Origin: Manihot esculenta
Lineage: Eukaryota > Streptophyta > Magnoliopsida > Malpighiales > Euphorbiaceae
Assembly (NCBI RefSeq): GCF_001659605.2
Contig: NC_035174.2
Location: 3,350,389 to 3,414,388 of the forward strand
Length of the DNA: 64,000 nt
Direction of reading: 5' to 3'
Shown: piece after piece, positions 14,101-26,421 of the stretch
Layout of the letters: every line of letters starts with the position of its first letter
How positions within the stretch are numbered: the first letter of the stretch is position 1
Position numbers and translations under genes: made by a program
The notes under the pieces: generated by a model
What the model was told of the DNA's origin: nothing
The model's database searches: none
The model's input: only the letters and a program-made list of their open reading frames with translations

Positions 14101-14431
14101 TCCTCTCTCTAGCACCCTCACACTTGCGGAAAAACATACTTGCATACAAGCACATTTTTGCAAGTTGACATGTAATTACAGGCACATTCCGTCCAACAGC
14201 CTTGATTCTTCTGGTGACATGTTAAATATGGAAAATTTCATTTCTTGGACTGATATTGGTGTCTCTACTCTATTACTTTAGGTGCAAAAACACTGAAAAT
14301 GAATTTCGTAATCTGCTACATTATTTCTGAAAGGAGCAAAATTTGTGGATGCTTTGCAGGTGAAAGATCATGTCATGCATATAGAAGGTGCAGATGTTAT
14401 ACAGCATATGATTGATCATTTTCTTCTCTAG
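11185..14431 (+). CDS. DUF676-type alpha/beta-hydrolase (putative lipase/serine esterase)
   Basis: Predicted 371-residue protein from exons 11185-11351, 11740-11807, 11903-11973, 12085-12327, 13138-13301, 13418-13473, 13567-13619, 13704-13827, 13991-14088 and 14360-14431. The oxyanion-loop motif MVHGIFG lies at residues 49-55. The nucleophile motif FVAHSVGG has Ser122, an AHSxG variant of GxSxG. A conserved VATPHLGSRG follows, and a late His in HVMHIEG is a candidate catalytic His. This is the plant family annotated as putative serine esterase/lipase (Arabidopsis At5g51180 and At4g25770 type); substrate and location are not evident, as no signal peptide or membrane segment is visible. I chose ATG 11185 because the open frame extends upstream only through a non-ATG start. 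An out-of-frame uORF precedes it and a possible 3' UTR intron follows. Confidence 0.88.
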
Positions 14432-14494
14432 AATCCAATCCCTGTTAGATTTGACTCATTTATTACCGGAGGATGCCAGATCTTATATATCAAG

Positions 14495-14742
14495 GTACAT
14501 TTACCCTTCATTTTGCAAGAAAAGAATTAAAATGAAGTCTTGCAAAATCATGCAAAGACTTCAACTTCTTTTAAAATGGAAGTTTTTTAAAGTTAGAAAA
14601 GATTGAATTTTTCATTTTAAACAAGAAAATTATTAGAAAAGAAATCAATTGAATCAAATTCTTGATTTCAAATAGAAGATTAATGTTCATCCTTCCATTC
14701 TCTCTGGACTATTGAGCTGTACTAAACTTATGTTGGTGGCAG
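14495..14742 (+). other. Possible 3' UTR intron of the hydrolase gene
   Basis: After the stop at 14431, a donor-like CAAG/GTACAT (intron from 14495) and an acceptor-like GGTGGCAG (to 14742) bound an AT-rich 248-bp segment; flanking sequence is less AT-rich. The donor lies 63 nt after the stop, beyond the roughly 50-55 nt limit usually linked to nonsense-mediated decay. There is no transcript evidence here. Confidence 0.3.
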
Positions 14743-15430
14743 GTTGAAGTTTGTCAACTTTTTTGGTGATGGCAAACACGGCAAGAAGAGTGCCTGAATC
14801 AGAATTCAGGGGAAGTTTTATTTATTCATTACTTCTTGTGAATTCCGCGATAATTGCTGTGTACTTTGATTTTTGTTAATTAGTATTAGCGCATGCAAGT
14901 ACAAGAACTGTTCTACTTTAGGTTAATTTAGAACCTCTTTTTCAGATTAAATACACATTCATAATATGTATATATATATATAAATTATCGAAATATTCAT
15001 AATTGCTTATTATTTCTATTGGAGTTACAATTGAAGACGAACTAATCGTTTTGCTAACTTAATTAATATATAAAAATGTTTAGGTAAAATTAATGTTTAA
15101 TAAGCTAACTTAATTTTAAAAAGTATATATATTTTATCACGTGCCAGACTTTAAATTTTTAATATATACAATAAAATATTTTTATAAAATTAATACTTAA
15201 TAAAGTAATTTAATTTTATATAAAAATACATTAAAAAAAAAAAGGAATTCAATACTCAGCGATTTTTTAAGAACGCTTATTGAGTTAGGTGTCAACTCTA
15301 ATAAAGCTATTGTTTTTCAAAGGAAAAAAAATCAATAGAGGCCAAGGAATTAAATAGCAATGTAATATAGAAAAAATGGAAGTTCTCTCCGTTTCTTACT
15401 TTAATAAGTTCTCTCATAATCTCATAAAAA

Positions 15431-15642
15431 TTGAATAATCTCGTAATAAAGTTATGGCACATAAAAATATAAAACCTTTATTTTTTTTATCTGCATATAA
15501 TTCATTATACGGTTACAAACATAATTGAAGTTAGTTTTGAATAATCTCGTAATAAGGTTATGTGGCAGATAAAAGCATAAAATTTTTATTTTTTTTAATC
15601 TGCATGTAATGGATTTTACGCTTATAAACATAATAAAATTTA
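15431..15642. repeat. Diverged tandem duplication, period about 106 bp
   Basis: The block beginning TTGAATAATCTCGTAATAA at 15431 recurs at 15537, and the following sequence (a TTATTTTTTTTATCTGCAT block and a TTACAAACATAAT-like block) is repeated in the same order with scattered substitutions. It is an old non-coding duplication. Confidence 0.7.
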
Positions 15643-15720
15643 TAAAATTGAAAGATTAGTATTAAGTTAAAAATATTTCTTAAATAAAATTTTAACAACT
15701 TTATTTCTCTTACATTGTAT

Positions 15721-15855
15721 AAATTTAAAAGAAATATCACTTTATTTCTTTTAATGCCGCAAATAAAATTTATGAATTAATGGCATCAATAAATTTAAAG
15801 AAAATATTATTTTATTTCTTTTAACTCTGTAAATGATATTTTTGAGTCAATGATC
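15721..15855. repeat. Diverged tandem duplication, period about 70 bp
   Basis: The block starting AAATTTAAAAGAAATATCAC at 15721 recurs at 15791 with the shared core TTTATTTCTTTTAA and a following AAAT-rich segment ending in a TCAAT/TCAATGA-like tail. A weaker third partial copy may precede it at about 15680-15720. Confidence 0.55.
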
Positions 15856-16419
15856 TAAATAATTAACCATGTAATTCGAGTCTTAAATATAATATGAATT
15901 AATACAATCAATGAAGAATAATTTTAAATGTATTTAACTACTCCTCTACCTAATAACACTGATATTTTTTAATATTAATGTTATATTTTAGAGTCTTACA
16001 AAAATAAAAATAATCAAACCTTTTTAAAATTAGGGTGGAGAGGTGTGCAATGAAACTATTTTGAACGTTTAATGTGTGCGTTTGTCGTGCCCGGGCGACC
16101 TGTCGAGCACATACAGAATAATGGGCGATTTGTTTGGGTAAAAAAAAAAAAAAAAAAAAGTGCTCATATTAACCAATAGAAATTTCAATTAATTTTATGA
16201 TTTTTTTTAACTCAATCATAATTTTTTTTTAATATAAAATAATAAACAAAGAGTTGACTGATTGATCAGCTGAGTTCCAGTGCTGCTGGACTACTCCTGT
16301 CTTGATTTAACTGGTGGAGCTCTGCTTAGATACTGTAGCCAGGAAGAGCAGACGACTGACGACGACGACTTCTTCCTGCTCTCTTCATTTCCCTTTTCTT
16401 ATATTATAGAAAATTATAA

Positions 16420-19400
16420 ATGGATCTTTCAATTCCTTCGTCTTTCTCTGTCTCTGAAATCTTTCCTTCTTCTCGATCTCTCTCCCCTCCATCTTTTCAG
16501 AAGCTCAGATTATTTCCTTTTATCTATGACTCCAATCTCAAATCTAGAAACTTCCCCACTCGATCCTTGTTTTGCCGCCAAAATCGTCTTTCTCTCAGAG
16601 CTCAAACTTCTAATGGGGCGCTTAACGATGGCTTCGTCCTCGAAGACGTTCCTCACTTGACAGATTTCCTTCCTGATTTACCTGTAATTCGCTCTTCATT
16701 TTCTCTTCTTCTAGCTCTGAATTTCTTATTATGCTTTTACTTATTCATTTCTTCTTCTTTTAGTCCTACCCGAACCCATTGCAGAGCAGCCAAGCTTATG
16801 CTATTGTCAAGTATGTCCTTTCACTTAAATTACTAGAGCTTAATTTGCTGGTTAATTCTGCAATCTGCAAAGTTAACTGTTTTCGTTTGCCCAGGCAAAC
16901 TTTCGTTGCACCCGAAGATGCAGTGGCGCAAAAGGTCAGTAGAAATTGATTTTTTTTTTTAAAAAAAATTCAAAATTCAATAGGTTATTTATTTCACTTT
17001 TCAACTCTCTGTTGTGTGCCTTCAGATTGTTGTCCAGAAAGATAGCTCCAGAGGAGTGCATTTTAGGCGTGCGGGGCCACGAGAGAAGGTATTATCTTGT
17101 AATTGAACTAGTTAATGACTTCTCAAATCACAAGAAGTATAATAAGAAGAGATTGTGATGGTAGGTCTACTTTACGCCTGAAGAAGTGCGTGCTTGCATT
17201 GTGACTTGTGGGGGCTTGTGTCCTGGGATCAATACGGTCATCCGGGAGATAGTTTGCGGATTGAACTATATGTATGGTGTCAATGATATACTTGGCATTG
17301 AGGTGAGCTTCTTTGCTTTTATAGGGAGTCGGGGTTTTGTTTTTTGATTCTTCAAAATTTATCTTCCTTGTTTCTTTTCTTTGTCGCTGATGAATCTTCC
17401 AGGGAGGGTATAGAGGTTTCTACTCCAAAAACACTGTGACATTGACTCCTAAAGTTGTGAATGATATCCACAAGCGTGGTGGTACCTTTCTTCGCACTTC
17501 TCGAGGAGGTCATGACACCCACAAGATAGTTGATAACATTCAGGACAGGGGAATAAATCAGGTGGATGTGTGCTTTTTTTTGCATTTTTTTAGGTTAGTT
17601 GAGTGTTTGTCACGGGGGAAAAAAGAGAAAAAGGGGAAGGAGATGAGACAAACAATGACCTGAATTTTCATGGATTATTAGGTCTATATTATAGGAGGTG
17701 ATGGTACCCAGAAGGGAGCAGATCTAATTTACAAGGTAATCTTTTACGCCTCCAACAAAAGAATCTGTTCCCTTTCTTCGCTTATATCTATTACTTATGA
17801 TGAATTTTGAATGATGCAAATGCCATGCCTTTATTTATTTTCTTTTCTGTGGGTACTTTTTCGTCCAGGAAGTAGAGAAACGTGGTCTTCGAGTGGCAGT
17901 TGCTGGGATCCCCAAGACCATTGATAATGATATTGCTGTAAGTTTTATCAACTATGCTCTAATTTTATGGCAAATGAATAAATTACAAACATCCTTTTTG
18001 TCTGTGGGTAAACCTTTATGTATCATCACAAAACCCTAGAGAAACTGAAAACAAGGGACTATTCCTCTCACATTATTGTTGAAACTTATTTGGGATTGAG
18101 AATTTGTTGAGTTTTTTTGACTCCTTATATGTATTTTCTATGTCTGTTTAGGTGATAGATAAATCCTTTGGATTCGATACTGCTGTTGAGGAAGCTCAGA
18201 GAGCAATTAATGCTGCACATGTGGAGGTTGAAAGTGTGGAAAATGGAGTTGGGATTGTAAAACTTATGGGCAGATACAGTGGTAGGGTGTTTGAATGATG
18301 CATAGTGGATGCCTGCGTGACTATAAATTTTCGCAATCTGATATTTTACACTCCTGTTGCCTTTGCATTTTGCATTACCTCTGCAGGTTTCATTGCTATG
18401 TATGCAACTTTGGCAAGCAGAGATGTGGTAAAAGCTTTCTTCTCTTTGATAACATTCAGTTTGTGATTTACACTTTTGGGTGCCATTAGAGTGTCAAAAA
18501 CTGAATGTAATTAAGGTTCCTATTGGAAAAGATAAGAGCTATCACTGGTTAGTGGACTTGGTGCAGAGAAGTTTGATATGAATAATTTGTACTTGTTGTA
18601 AATATTGTATCCGACTGTAATCATTATGCTTTATTGAGTTATGACATGATAGTTCTGTGATTGCTCTTTCAAAATGGTTGCGTTTTTACTTCTGACAATT
18701 TTTTCCAACACTGATTTGCATTGGGGTTTGAAAGTTGTCCAAACAGATATTTTCGCCATTTCATTTCAAAATTATATATTCAATGTGCATGCAATCCTTC
18801 AAGATGATCAGTGTCAAAATGATTTGGAAATAACAAGTCTATATTAGGAAAATCGGGGTAGAGTGATTCTGCAGCCTGCAAGTGAAAATTTATGTGAAAT
18901 AAGAAATTTTAGCAATGCGCTGTTTTGACCTTAGTGAATGAGTCCCTTGAAACTATAATTTTTCATAAGTTACATTATGCTTCAATCCCACTTCTATGGG
19001 AGCAAAAGAGATATGGTGCTTCGAAAGATGTCTCCATGATATGATTTGAGCATCTCTCTTACTAATTATATTAACAGTGTTTGGAATTTGTCAGGATTGT
19101 TGCTTAATTCCAGAATCTCCATTCTATCTGGAAGGCCCAGGTGGACTCTTTGAATTTATTGAACAGCGGCTGAAAGAAAATGGGCATCTGGTCATTGTGA
19201 TAGCAGAAGGAGCAGGGCAGGAGTATATCGCTCAGAGCACACGTACAAATGATGAGAGAGATGCATCAGGAAACAGGCTACTTCTTGATGTTGGTCTGTG
19301 GTTATCTCAGAACATTAAGGTGGCTCTTGCTTCATGATTTTCATTTCTGCTAAATGCATAAAACAACCTGTCCTTCAGGAGTCTTTTGGGCATTGAAACT

Positions 19401-20984
19401 AACAATTCATCTAATAACCCAACTTAATAAATTTCCATTGCTGCATCTCTCATTTTATTTGAGCCACAACATTTTCTCTGCTGTCTTTGCATCTATTTTC
19501 TTTCTTGTTATTTATTATTTCCTTTCTAAATATATGTTTATGGCTATATGCAATGTCACAGGATCATTTTGTGAATGTTCGGAAGATGCAAGTAAATATG
19601 AAATATATAGGTACATTCCATGATTCTGGATTATACCTTGCTTCATGAAGTGCCACCTTTCATACTTGCATTTCTTATAGAACTTCTCCATAAATTTAGG
19701 TAATTTTTTTATGCAAATTTTGGCTCCCGGATTTTTCTTTTATGATGTTATTTGGAAGAATGATATGTATTTGAACAAGCAGAATTTTGTGTCTACGTGA
19801 AAAGTTGTGCTAGAAATTGTTTTTTGAAAGAGCATGCACTGATTATTTTGAGTCAAGATTACAGAGGTTTCAATGGTGAAAGTGTAGTACTTGCCAGGAC
19901 AGATATAATGGGAACAATAATCAATAATGCACATACTCAAGAAAGTGAATTTTAACAGGTCTAAATATTAATATTTTTTTCTGTAGATCCCACATACATG
20001 ATACGAGCCATTCCAAGTAATGCATCAGACAACATCTATTGCACTCTTCTGGCACATAGTGCTGTTCATGGAGCCATGGCTGGGTACACAGGCTTCACAG
20101 TTGGACCAGTGAACAGCAGACATGCTTATATTCCCATTGCAGTAAGCACTTCTCAGTTCTCAGTTTGTGTTGCGCCTATGCTGACTTTATACGAACATAA
20201 TTTTACTCGTGTTTTAAAGGATTAAAAATTGGATTGGATCTATATTTTACGATTGTGCGCCAATCAATCAAATCTTGATAGGGACCAAATATATTGCCGT
20301 CAATATCAAAAACAATATGACAAATACTATGCAGTCCCCCTTGTACCAGAGTACGGGCTTTAATAAATTTTTTCACATGGAATCTCTTCATATAGATAAT
20401 GCCTACCAGAAATGACCTTTCCTGGTTTTCTCCAGTGTTTGTCAGAGCTAACCACCTTGCACCAGTGTCACAGCATAAAATGGCTATTCTAGTCTTCTGT
20501 CTCTGTAGCTCTCGCAATACTTTCATGATAATACGGTAATTTGTATTTCATCACAAAGTACTGAAAATGGGGCTTCAGATATTGAAGTAATGCTTCCAGA
20601 ATGGCTAAAAGCTTCTAGGATTCTGATTTTAAGCAGTTGTTAAACTACCTAAATACATAACATTATTTCTGATAGTGGCGTGATATATTTTGAGGCCTCT
20701 GGAAACAAGGACTACGTAATTCAATTTGAAAAGGCTAGTATTGGGAGTGTATATTTTGCCAAAAACTAGGGAGGTTTTTATAATTATGCTGTCTGATTGG
20801 ACATTTGAATTGTTGGCATGGTGCCGTATTGCAGCGTGTGACTGAGGCACAAAACACAGTGAAGTTGACAGATAGGATGTGGGCTAGGCTACTTGCGTCT
20901 ACAAATCAGCCTAGTTTCTTGAATTCTGATGATGGAGAGACAGTTGAAGTGAGAAAGGACAAAATGAAGATCAATTCTACTTAG
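16420..20984 (+). CDS. PFK4: ATP-dependent 6-phosphofructokinase, plastid type (PFK4-like)
   Basis: Predicted 527-residue enzyme phosphorylating fructose 6-phosphate. Exons: 16420-16683, 16764-16810, 16895-16934, 17026-17088, 17165-17302, 17403-17561, 17682-17735, 17869-17937, 18152-18281, 18387-18427, 19095-19319, 19562-19610, 19987-20141, 20835-20984. The N-terminal 60 or so residues are Ser/Arg-rich and acid-poor, like a chloroplast transit peptide, and are followed by [24 protein letters not shown]. Landmarks: [13 protein letters not shown] (phosphate loop), GGDGTQKG at 242-249, PKTIDND at 270-276 with the likely catalytic base Asp274, and MGRYSG at 317-322. Gly245 after the Asp is the ATP-type residue, while Lys271 resembles PPi-dependent enzymes; this mix is usual in plant ATP-PFKs. 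Length matches Arabidopsis PFK4 (about 530). No disruption is seen. Confidence 0.92.
20203..20526 (-). other. Antisense 107-codon coding-like ORF inside last PFK4 intron
   Basis: Inside the 693-bp intron 20142-20834, the reverse strand is open for 107 codons with mixed, non-repetitive composition (for example [18 protein letters not shown] and [19 protein letters not shown]). The interval is less AT-rich than its surroundings. I do not recognise a family. It may be a captured gene fragment or a chance frame. Confidence 0.35.
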
Positions 20985-20999
20985 AGTCTCTGGATCTGG

Positions 21000-22655
21000 A
21001 CTGAAATCCAAACAGATCGGTATAATCTCATGTTTCCTGCCATCATGGTGAAATCCCTCTGATCTCCAATTCTGAGTTCTGTACGGCAAATACAAGTAGA
21101 CGCTGCCCTAGTGAGGTTAGATATTATTTGGAGGCCGACTTCAATATCCATTTAGATTGCAATGCACTGGAGTTTAATGTTTAAGGCAGAGTGAAGTGTT
21201 TGTGAATGGCATGGTGCAGCATTCGCCGAACCAAATATCAATCTGTATTTATTGATAAATTTCTGAGCTTTTTTACATTTTGGCACGACCTGAAATTAGT
21301 AAACCAGTTGAGTTGCTATATGTAATGAAAACTTGCAGACACCTTCTGGGCAGAGGTGTCTACTTTCTAGTGTTCCAGCCCGAGGTTGATACTGTCATCG
21401 AATCCTAAGAATGTTTAAGGGTTCTGATATGTCCGTTTTGCTTTGTCTGAATTGCGAGCACTTAAGAATGCATACTACAGAAAACGGATCTCTTGTGCTT
21501 TCTGCACTTTGGCAGGTCCTGAAATTAGTGTTTTGGTGGGTCTGAGTTCTGAAGTGAATAGAGAATGCTCAAAATGAATAATACAAAAAATGAATTCGCC
21601 ATAACATAAATTACTTTGTGGTCCAACTCCGAAATAAAATGACGAACAGGTTGCTGAAGACCAGAAAACCTGATGTCCAAAGAAGAGGCAAGACTCAGAA
21701 CCTCACCTAATGCTCTGATGGTATACCTTGAAGAAAAATAAATAAATAAATGAGACCTCCGCTGAAAACAATAATAATGAGATCATCTGGATAGAATCGA
21801 ATGACGATGCACCTGGTCCAACACCATAAATATCTTTTGTTTTCTCCTAATGTTTGCAAGTTGGTTCCCATGCCTATCATTTTAGCACTGGTTTTTCTAC
21901 ATGTTTCATTTTCATATGGGCACATTGTATATGGACACGTAAGAATCTGTGAAAGCAACTGGATTTAGTGAGGGACCCTCCATCAGATGCAACTTGTTCA
22001 TCAATTCTATCGATCAGTTTATTATTCATCAAGTGGAGATTACTAAATTACAATTTTGTTGTGATGGCTAAGTTCCTAAAATTTAGCTTACCATCAATTC
22101 TAAGCCTACCTTGCTCGTGTCCAAATCTTCATTTCACAAGGCAATTTCCGGTTGTCTTTTTTTTTTTTTTTTACTGAAGGATAAACATACACTTGCTGCA
22201 ATTAGTGGAAATAATTTCTATAACATTTTTATTTCTTTGTGCACTAAGGGCAGCAAATAACCTTCCCACCTTCCCCTATCACTTCTTCAAGTTGGGTGTT
22301 GCAGGTTGGATATAATTATATTACTATTTATAATCCACAATATCAATGAATTTTAATTTTATTATATTGAGAGTTTGTGAAGTCTCGATTTCATATTTTT
22401 AGCTAAAGATATAAAGAATTCATAAATAATTTTGAAATTTAAATTTCAATCAACCAAGTATAATGCAACTCTTAATAGGGAATTATTACCTGCATTACGT
22501 TTCATAAATATCATAGTTATAGGATAAACACGTGTCATTGAACTGTTTGTTCAATGATTAAGATTTTGATTGAGATATTTTGCGTTACTGTACAATCTAC
22601 AATGGGGAAGTCAAGGTAGTTCATCGTCGATCCCCTACTAAACTTTCACCAATCG
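21000..22655. other. PFK4 3' UTR and intergenic DNA
   Basis: The first few hundred bases are probably PFK4 3' untranslated sequence. From about 21400 to 22655 I see no gene. A poly(T) run of about 18 nt lies at about 22157-22174. The small frames at 21707-21958 (-) and 21968-22177 (+) have no recognisable features. Confidence 0.5.
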
Positions 22656-22659
22656 TGTA

Positions 22660-23370
22660 CTAACACGTCATTAAAACCGGCTTCCGCGGTAACGGTGACA
22701 GTTGCTCCTCGCAAAATATTACCTCCACCTCAGAAATCGCTGATGGGAAGTCAACAGAATCCGGCGACAATTCCGCTTTCTTCACTCTCCTTCTCTTTCT
22801 GCCGGTGTTTGCCGGAGGATCAGCCAGTCCAGCCTCCAGAGGAAAATTCAGGATTGCTTTTCTGCCTCTCAATCGGAATGCAGCGCAGTCATAAGCTTTT
22901 GCAGCATCTACATCACTGTCAAATGTTCCTAACCAAACCCGACTACCTTTGCGGTTCGGGTCACGGATCTCCGCCGCAAACTTTCCCCAAGGCCTTCTTC
23001 GTACCCCTCTGTAATGCTTCTTGTCTTCGTCATCCGTGGGCTTGGGATCCAACAGGGGTTCTGGCAGGGGATAATGCTCAGCAGAATCAGAACGCTCCGG
23101 AGATGTTGAATCTACAAGTTCGGTTTTTGGTCTGAAATTGCAGCTTTGATGGGTAGAGTGAGTGGTGGGAGATACAGGAGAGTAAGATTCTGAGGCGGAA
23201 AGACAATCATGGTACTCGAGTTTGATGGGTTGGAGATTACAGTTGAGAGAAGAGATATGAGAATCAAGATTACTGATAAAGACGTCAGTGGAACTGAAGT
23301 CTCCAAGAAGATGCTGTCTAATAAGCTCTAGAGCTGATGACTCATCTGGAGTTGGATTTGAGGTTGCCAT
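22660..23370 (-). CDS. AP2/ERF transcription factor, group IX (B-3)
   Basis: Intronless, 236 residues from ATG at 23370; the open frame extends 13 codons further only to a TTG. The AP2/ERF domain spans about residues 118-179 ([20 protein letters not shown] ... [15 protein letters not shown]) with the Ala and Asp positions typical of ERF rather than DREB proteins, so GCC-box binding is expected. A basic cluster RKRRRVKK (191-198) is a likely nuclear signal. The N-terminus has the group IX motif [15 protein letters not shown], and an acidic Ser/Pro-rich region precedes the domain. The C-terminus has only a short LSPLP in place of the double Ser-Pro motif of its neighbour at 26422-27285. Group IX ERFs act in ethylene, jasmonate and pathogen responses. 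Confidence 0.9.
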   Translation of the reverse strand: MATSNPTPDESSALELIRQHLLGDFSSTDVFISNLDSHISSLNCNLQPIKLEYHDCLSASESYSPVSPTTHSTHQSCNFRPKTELVDSTSPERSDSAEHYPLPEPLLDPKPTDDEDKKHYRGVRRRPWGKFAAEIRDPNRKGSRVWLGTFDSDVDAAKAYDCAAFRLRGRKAILNFPLEAGLADPPANTGRKRRRVKKAELSPDSVDFPSAISEVEVIFCEEQLSPLPRKPVLMTC

Positions 23371-23449
23371 TTCAGAATCTGAGCCAAAATATGAAAATTG
23401 CAAAAGCAAAATATAAAACTTAGCAAGAACTAAGAAGAGTTATGGAGTT

Positions 23450-26400
23450 GGGAAACAGCTGAGGGAAAATTAAATATGGAGAGAGCGTCCAATATCTGTG
23501 GGACTCCCACTGGGGCTGGCGCTGATGAATCAGTTGGCAGAAGTACGATGGTTTTAACCGTGGTTTTGGTTTGGGTGAGCTTATCCAGCTTCAGCTTCTA
23601 TCCTCATTAATAGGACAGTTGTGATGGCTGTCGACTGCCCTAGAAAAAGACAATCAATCAAGCATTAGCACTCAGCCACGATATTCCTTTCCACCCACAA
23701 GTTGTCCCGCTTTTTTAATTTTTTTTTGCGCCAGAAGTTGACCCGCTTGGCGTCTCTGTTTTGGTTAAATGAATTAATCTATTCCTCACATATTTAATAT
23801 ACAGCTCCATAAAAATTTAATTAAATCTAATTTGATGTTTTTAAATAAAAAAAAAGCTAAAACATAGTTTTTAAGTTATTAAAGATGAGTTCAAATTCTA
23901 TAATATTGGATTTGTTAAAGATTTATGAATTCAGTTTATATTTGAGTTTATGAACATATTTACAAATTAATTCATCAATAAATCTATTCGTAAACTAAAC
24001 TCATCATCATAATTCAAAATCTATATAAATTTTTATGAATTAAATTTAAATATTTTAAAATTTAATTTTATATAATTTGATTATATTTTTATAGTTTACG
24101 GTTATTTTGTTAAGATTTAAAATTTTATTTTTATATAAGTTTATAATCTAATTTATATACCTATTTATTTAATTAAAATTATTTAATTTTAAATTAAAAT
24201 TTATTATAATTTTAAATAAATTAAACTATTTATAAACTATTCAAAATTAAATTTAATAAAAATTTACCTTATTTAAACTCATTTACTAAACAAATCAATT
24301 TTAAATTTATTAATATTTAAATTCAAGTTTGGCTTGAGATAAAAAAAATTTTAATAAATCAAACTTAACCTTTTAAATTTAGTTCCTTTCAATTCGTTTA
24401 CCCTCCATTTTGGATGGTCCTTCAAGATCTCACATCGATTATTGATGGATGTATGCATAAATTTCTATATTATAATAAATATTTATTAAAATTGTCACGT
24501 TTTAATTTAAATTCAATCGTTATAGTTTATATATGTGTTAACACTTAAAAAAAAAAGGTTTGATACTAAAAAATAAGTCAGTACGATTATTGTTGTATGG
24601 ACAAAATTATAATTAAATTTATATACATTCGATTTAAATAAAAATTGTGGTTTTATGCTAAGTTTTGTAAGATGGACTCTTTATTTGATTTTCTTTGCAA
24701 TCTTATTAACAAAAATGTGAACTTTTTTCCTTTTACCGCTTGCATGGGTTTGATTTATAAGTTGGTGCATAGTCAAAGCTTCACCAAAATCAGCATTGCA
24801 GATGTATGGAAAGGTTCTTAATTTGTGTTGTGATATGCAACTCCGGAGGCTTGAAGACCGAATCTCAAGACAACGATAAACCAAGGAGTTGTATTTACTA
24901 TTTACTACCCTCTCTATATGCTCGTTCATCATTTTTTCCCTTTTTCTTTAATCTCCCCCGCGCTGAGTGTTCTTTGGGAGATGCCACTTACTTTGGTGAG
25001 AGTTGAGTTTTTCTTTCTTGAGCTTTGGGCCTTTTTATAATATATTTGTTATTTCCCTGGGCTTATACTTTTTTTTGTTTTTTTTATTAATGAATTCCAT
25101 CTTCTAATTTAAAATATATATATATAAGGTAAAAAAATATATTATAATTCACTTTTTTATTTTAAATATGTGATTTAATTTATATTAAAATAATATATAA
25201 TAAATAATAATAATTTTTATATACTATTAAAAAATATTAATATAATAAATAAAATATAATTATCAATTAAAAAATATAAAAATATAAATATTTTTTCACT
25301 CATTAATTTGATTTGTACTAAATTAATATTTGGTGATGACGATTGGGTCTTTTATATTTGAGAGCAAAATCAAACCTTAAAAAAAATACAGACTCAAGGT
25401 TTATCAGGCTTTTCTCAAGATGAATCAGTTCAATATTACGCATTTTAATCCGGTTAGAGAGATTAGGTTGGACAGACTTCACACGCGAACTCATCTGAAG
25501 GAAGCCGAACCTAGTGACATGACAAGAGGGAGGAAAGTAAATTAAGTCACCTTGCAACTCTGTCCACATGCGTGCCGAGATAATTAAATGGCCATCTAAA
25601 GTAGAGATAGTCTAACACATTTATACGTACTGACTTGATTGATAAAGATAAATAATACTAGAAAAAAACTGTTAGACATCACGAACAAAAAGAAAAGGGA
25701 TTAAAGGGATATAACGTCTTATTTTCTATTCAATCTTATACAACTACGATAACTCTATTTTCTAAATATCAGATATCATTCTGTAACATAATTTTCATAA
25801 ACTCTATCTTCACTTCAAAATTTACAATTTAATTTATATAATTTTTATTTCAATTTCTTTTATAATAATTAAAAATTATTATTAATTTCAATTTCTTTTA
25901 TAATAATTAAAAATTATTATTATTTATTAATAATATAATATTATAAAATATTAACCATAATATAAAATGAGCTTTGTCGTCTGGTACCATCATATTTCTA
26001 ATTTTATATGTAGCGCATTGGTTTATTGATGCAAACAATTTAAAATTTGTTGGGAACAACTTGGACCCGAAAAGCTTAATCTTCCCATTTTTAATGTTAC
26101 ATTTGCCTCTCACTTTTCCACCCGCTACCAGAACAACACTCAATTACTCCACAAAACTGCTTTTTCCCCATTAATAACTACACATTTAATTACTTCCCAG
26201 CAAAACTCCATTTCAATATATGAATTAAATGAAAGAACGAATACAATCTCTCAATCATAAAAGTCCTACTTATACACACGCATACACCTGATTGCCACCC
26301 CCTTCCCCCTAAATTTCCTAATTTCCGCTTCTTTTTTTCTTTTATTTTAATTTTTGGCCTTCTGATTGATCATTTCCCAATCCAAAGAAGGTCCAAACAA
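23450..26400. other. AT-rich intergenic DNA between the two ERF genes
   Basis: Roughly the first 250 bp upstream of 23370 look like promoter and leader of the first ERF. The remainder is extremely AT-rich, with runs such as TTTAATTTTAAATTAAAATT, and carries no supported gene. The segment 23930-24380 has repeated phrases of the TTTATGAA/AACTCATTTACTAAAC type that suggest a degraded repeat. A direct duplication of a TAATTTCAATTTCTTTTATA block occurs at about 25850-25915. Confidence 0.45.
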
Positions 26401-26421
26401 TTCGTCAATGCCCCCTTCTTC

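Larger units (their letters stand above)
14950..16270. other. AT-rich intergenic DNA with local duplications
   Basis: No gene is supported. The interval contains a dinucleotide-like TA tract near 14970, the two tandem duplications listed separately, a C/G-richer patch at about 16080-16130 (CGTGCCCGGGCGACC) and a run of about 19 A residues at about 16141-16159. The right end merges into the leader of the phosphofructokinase gene. Confidence 0.5.

Noticed and set aside
22695..23135. 146-codon + strand frame over the ERF gene
   Set aside because: It is the opposite-strand shadow of the AP2 domain coding sequence.
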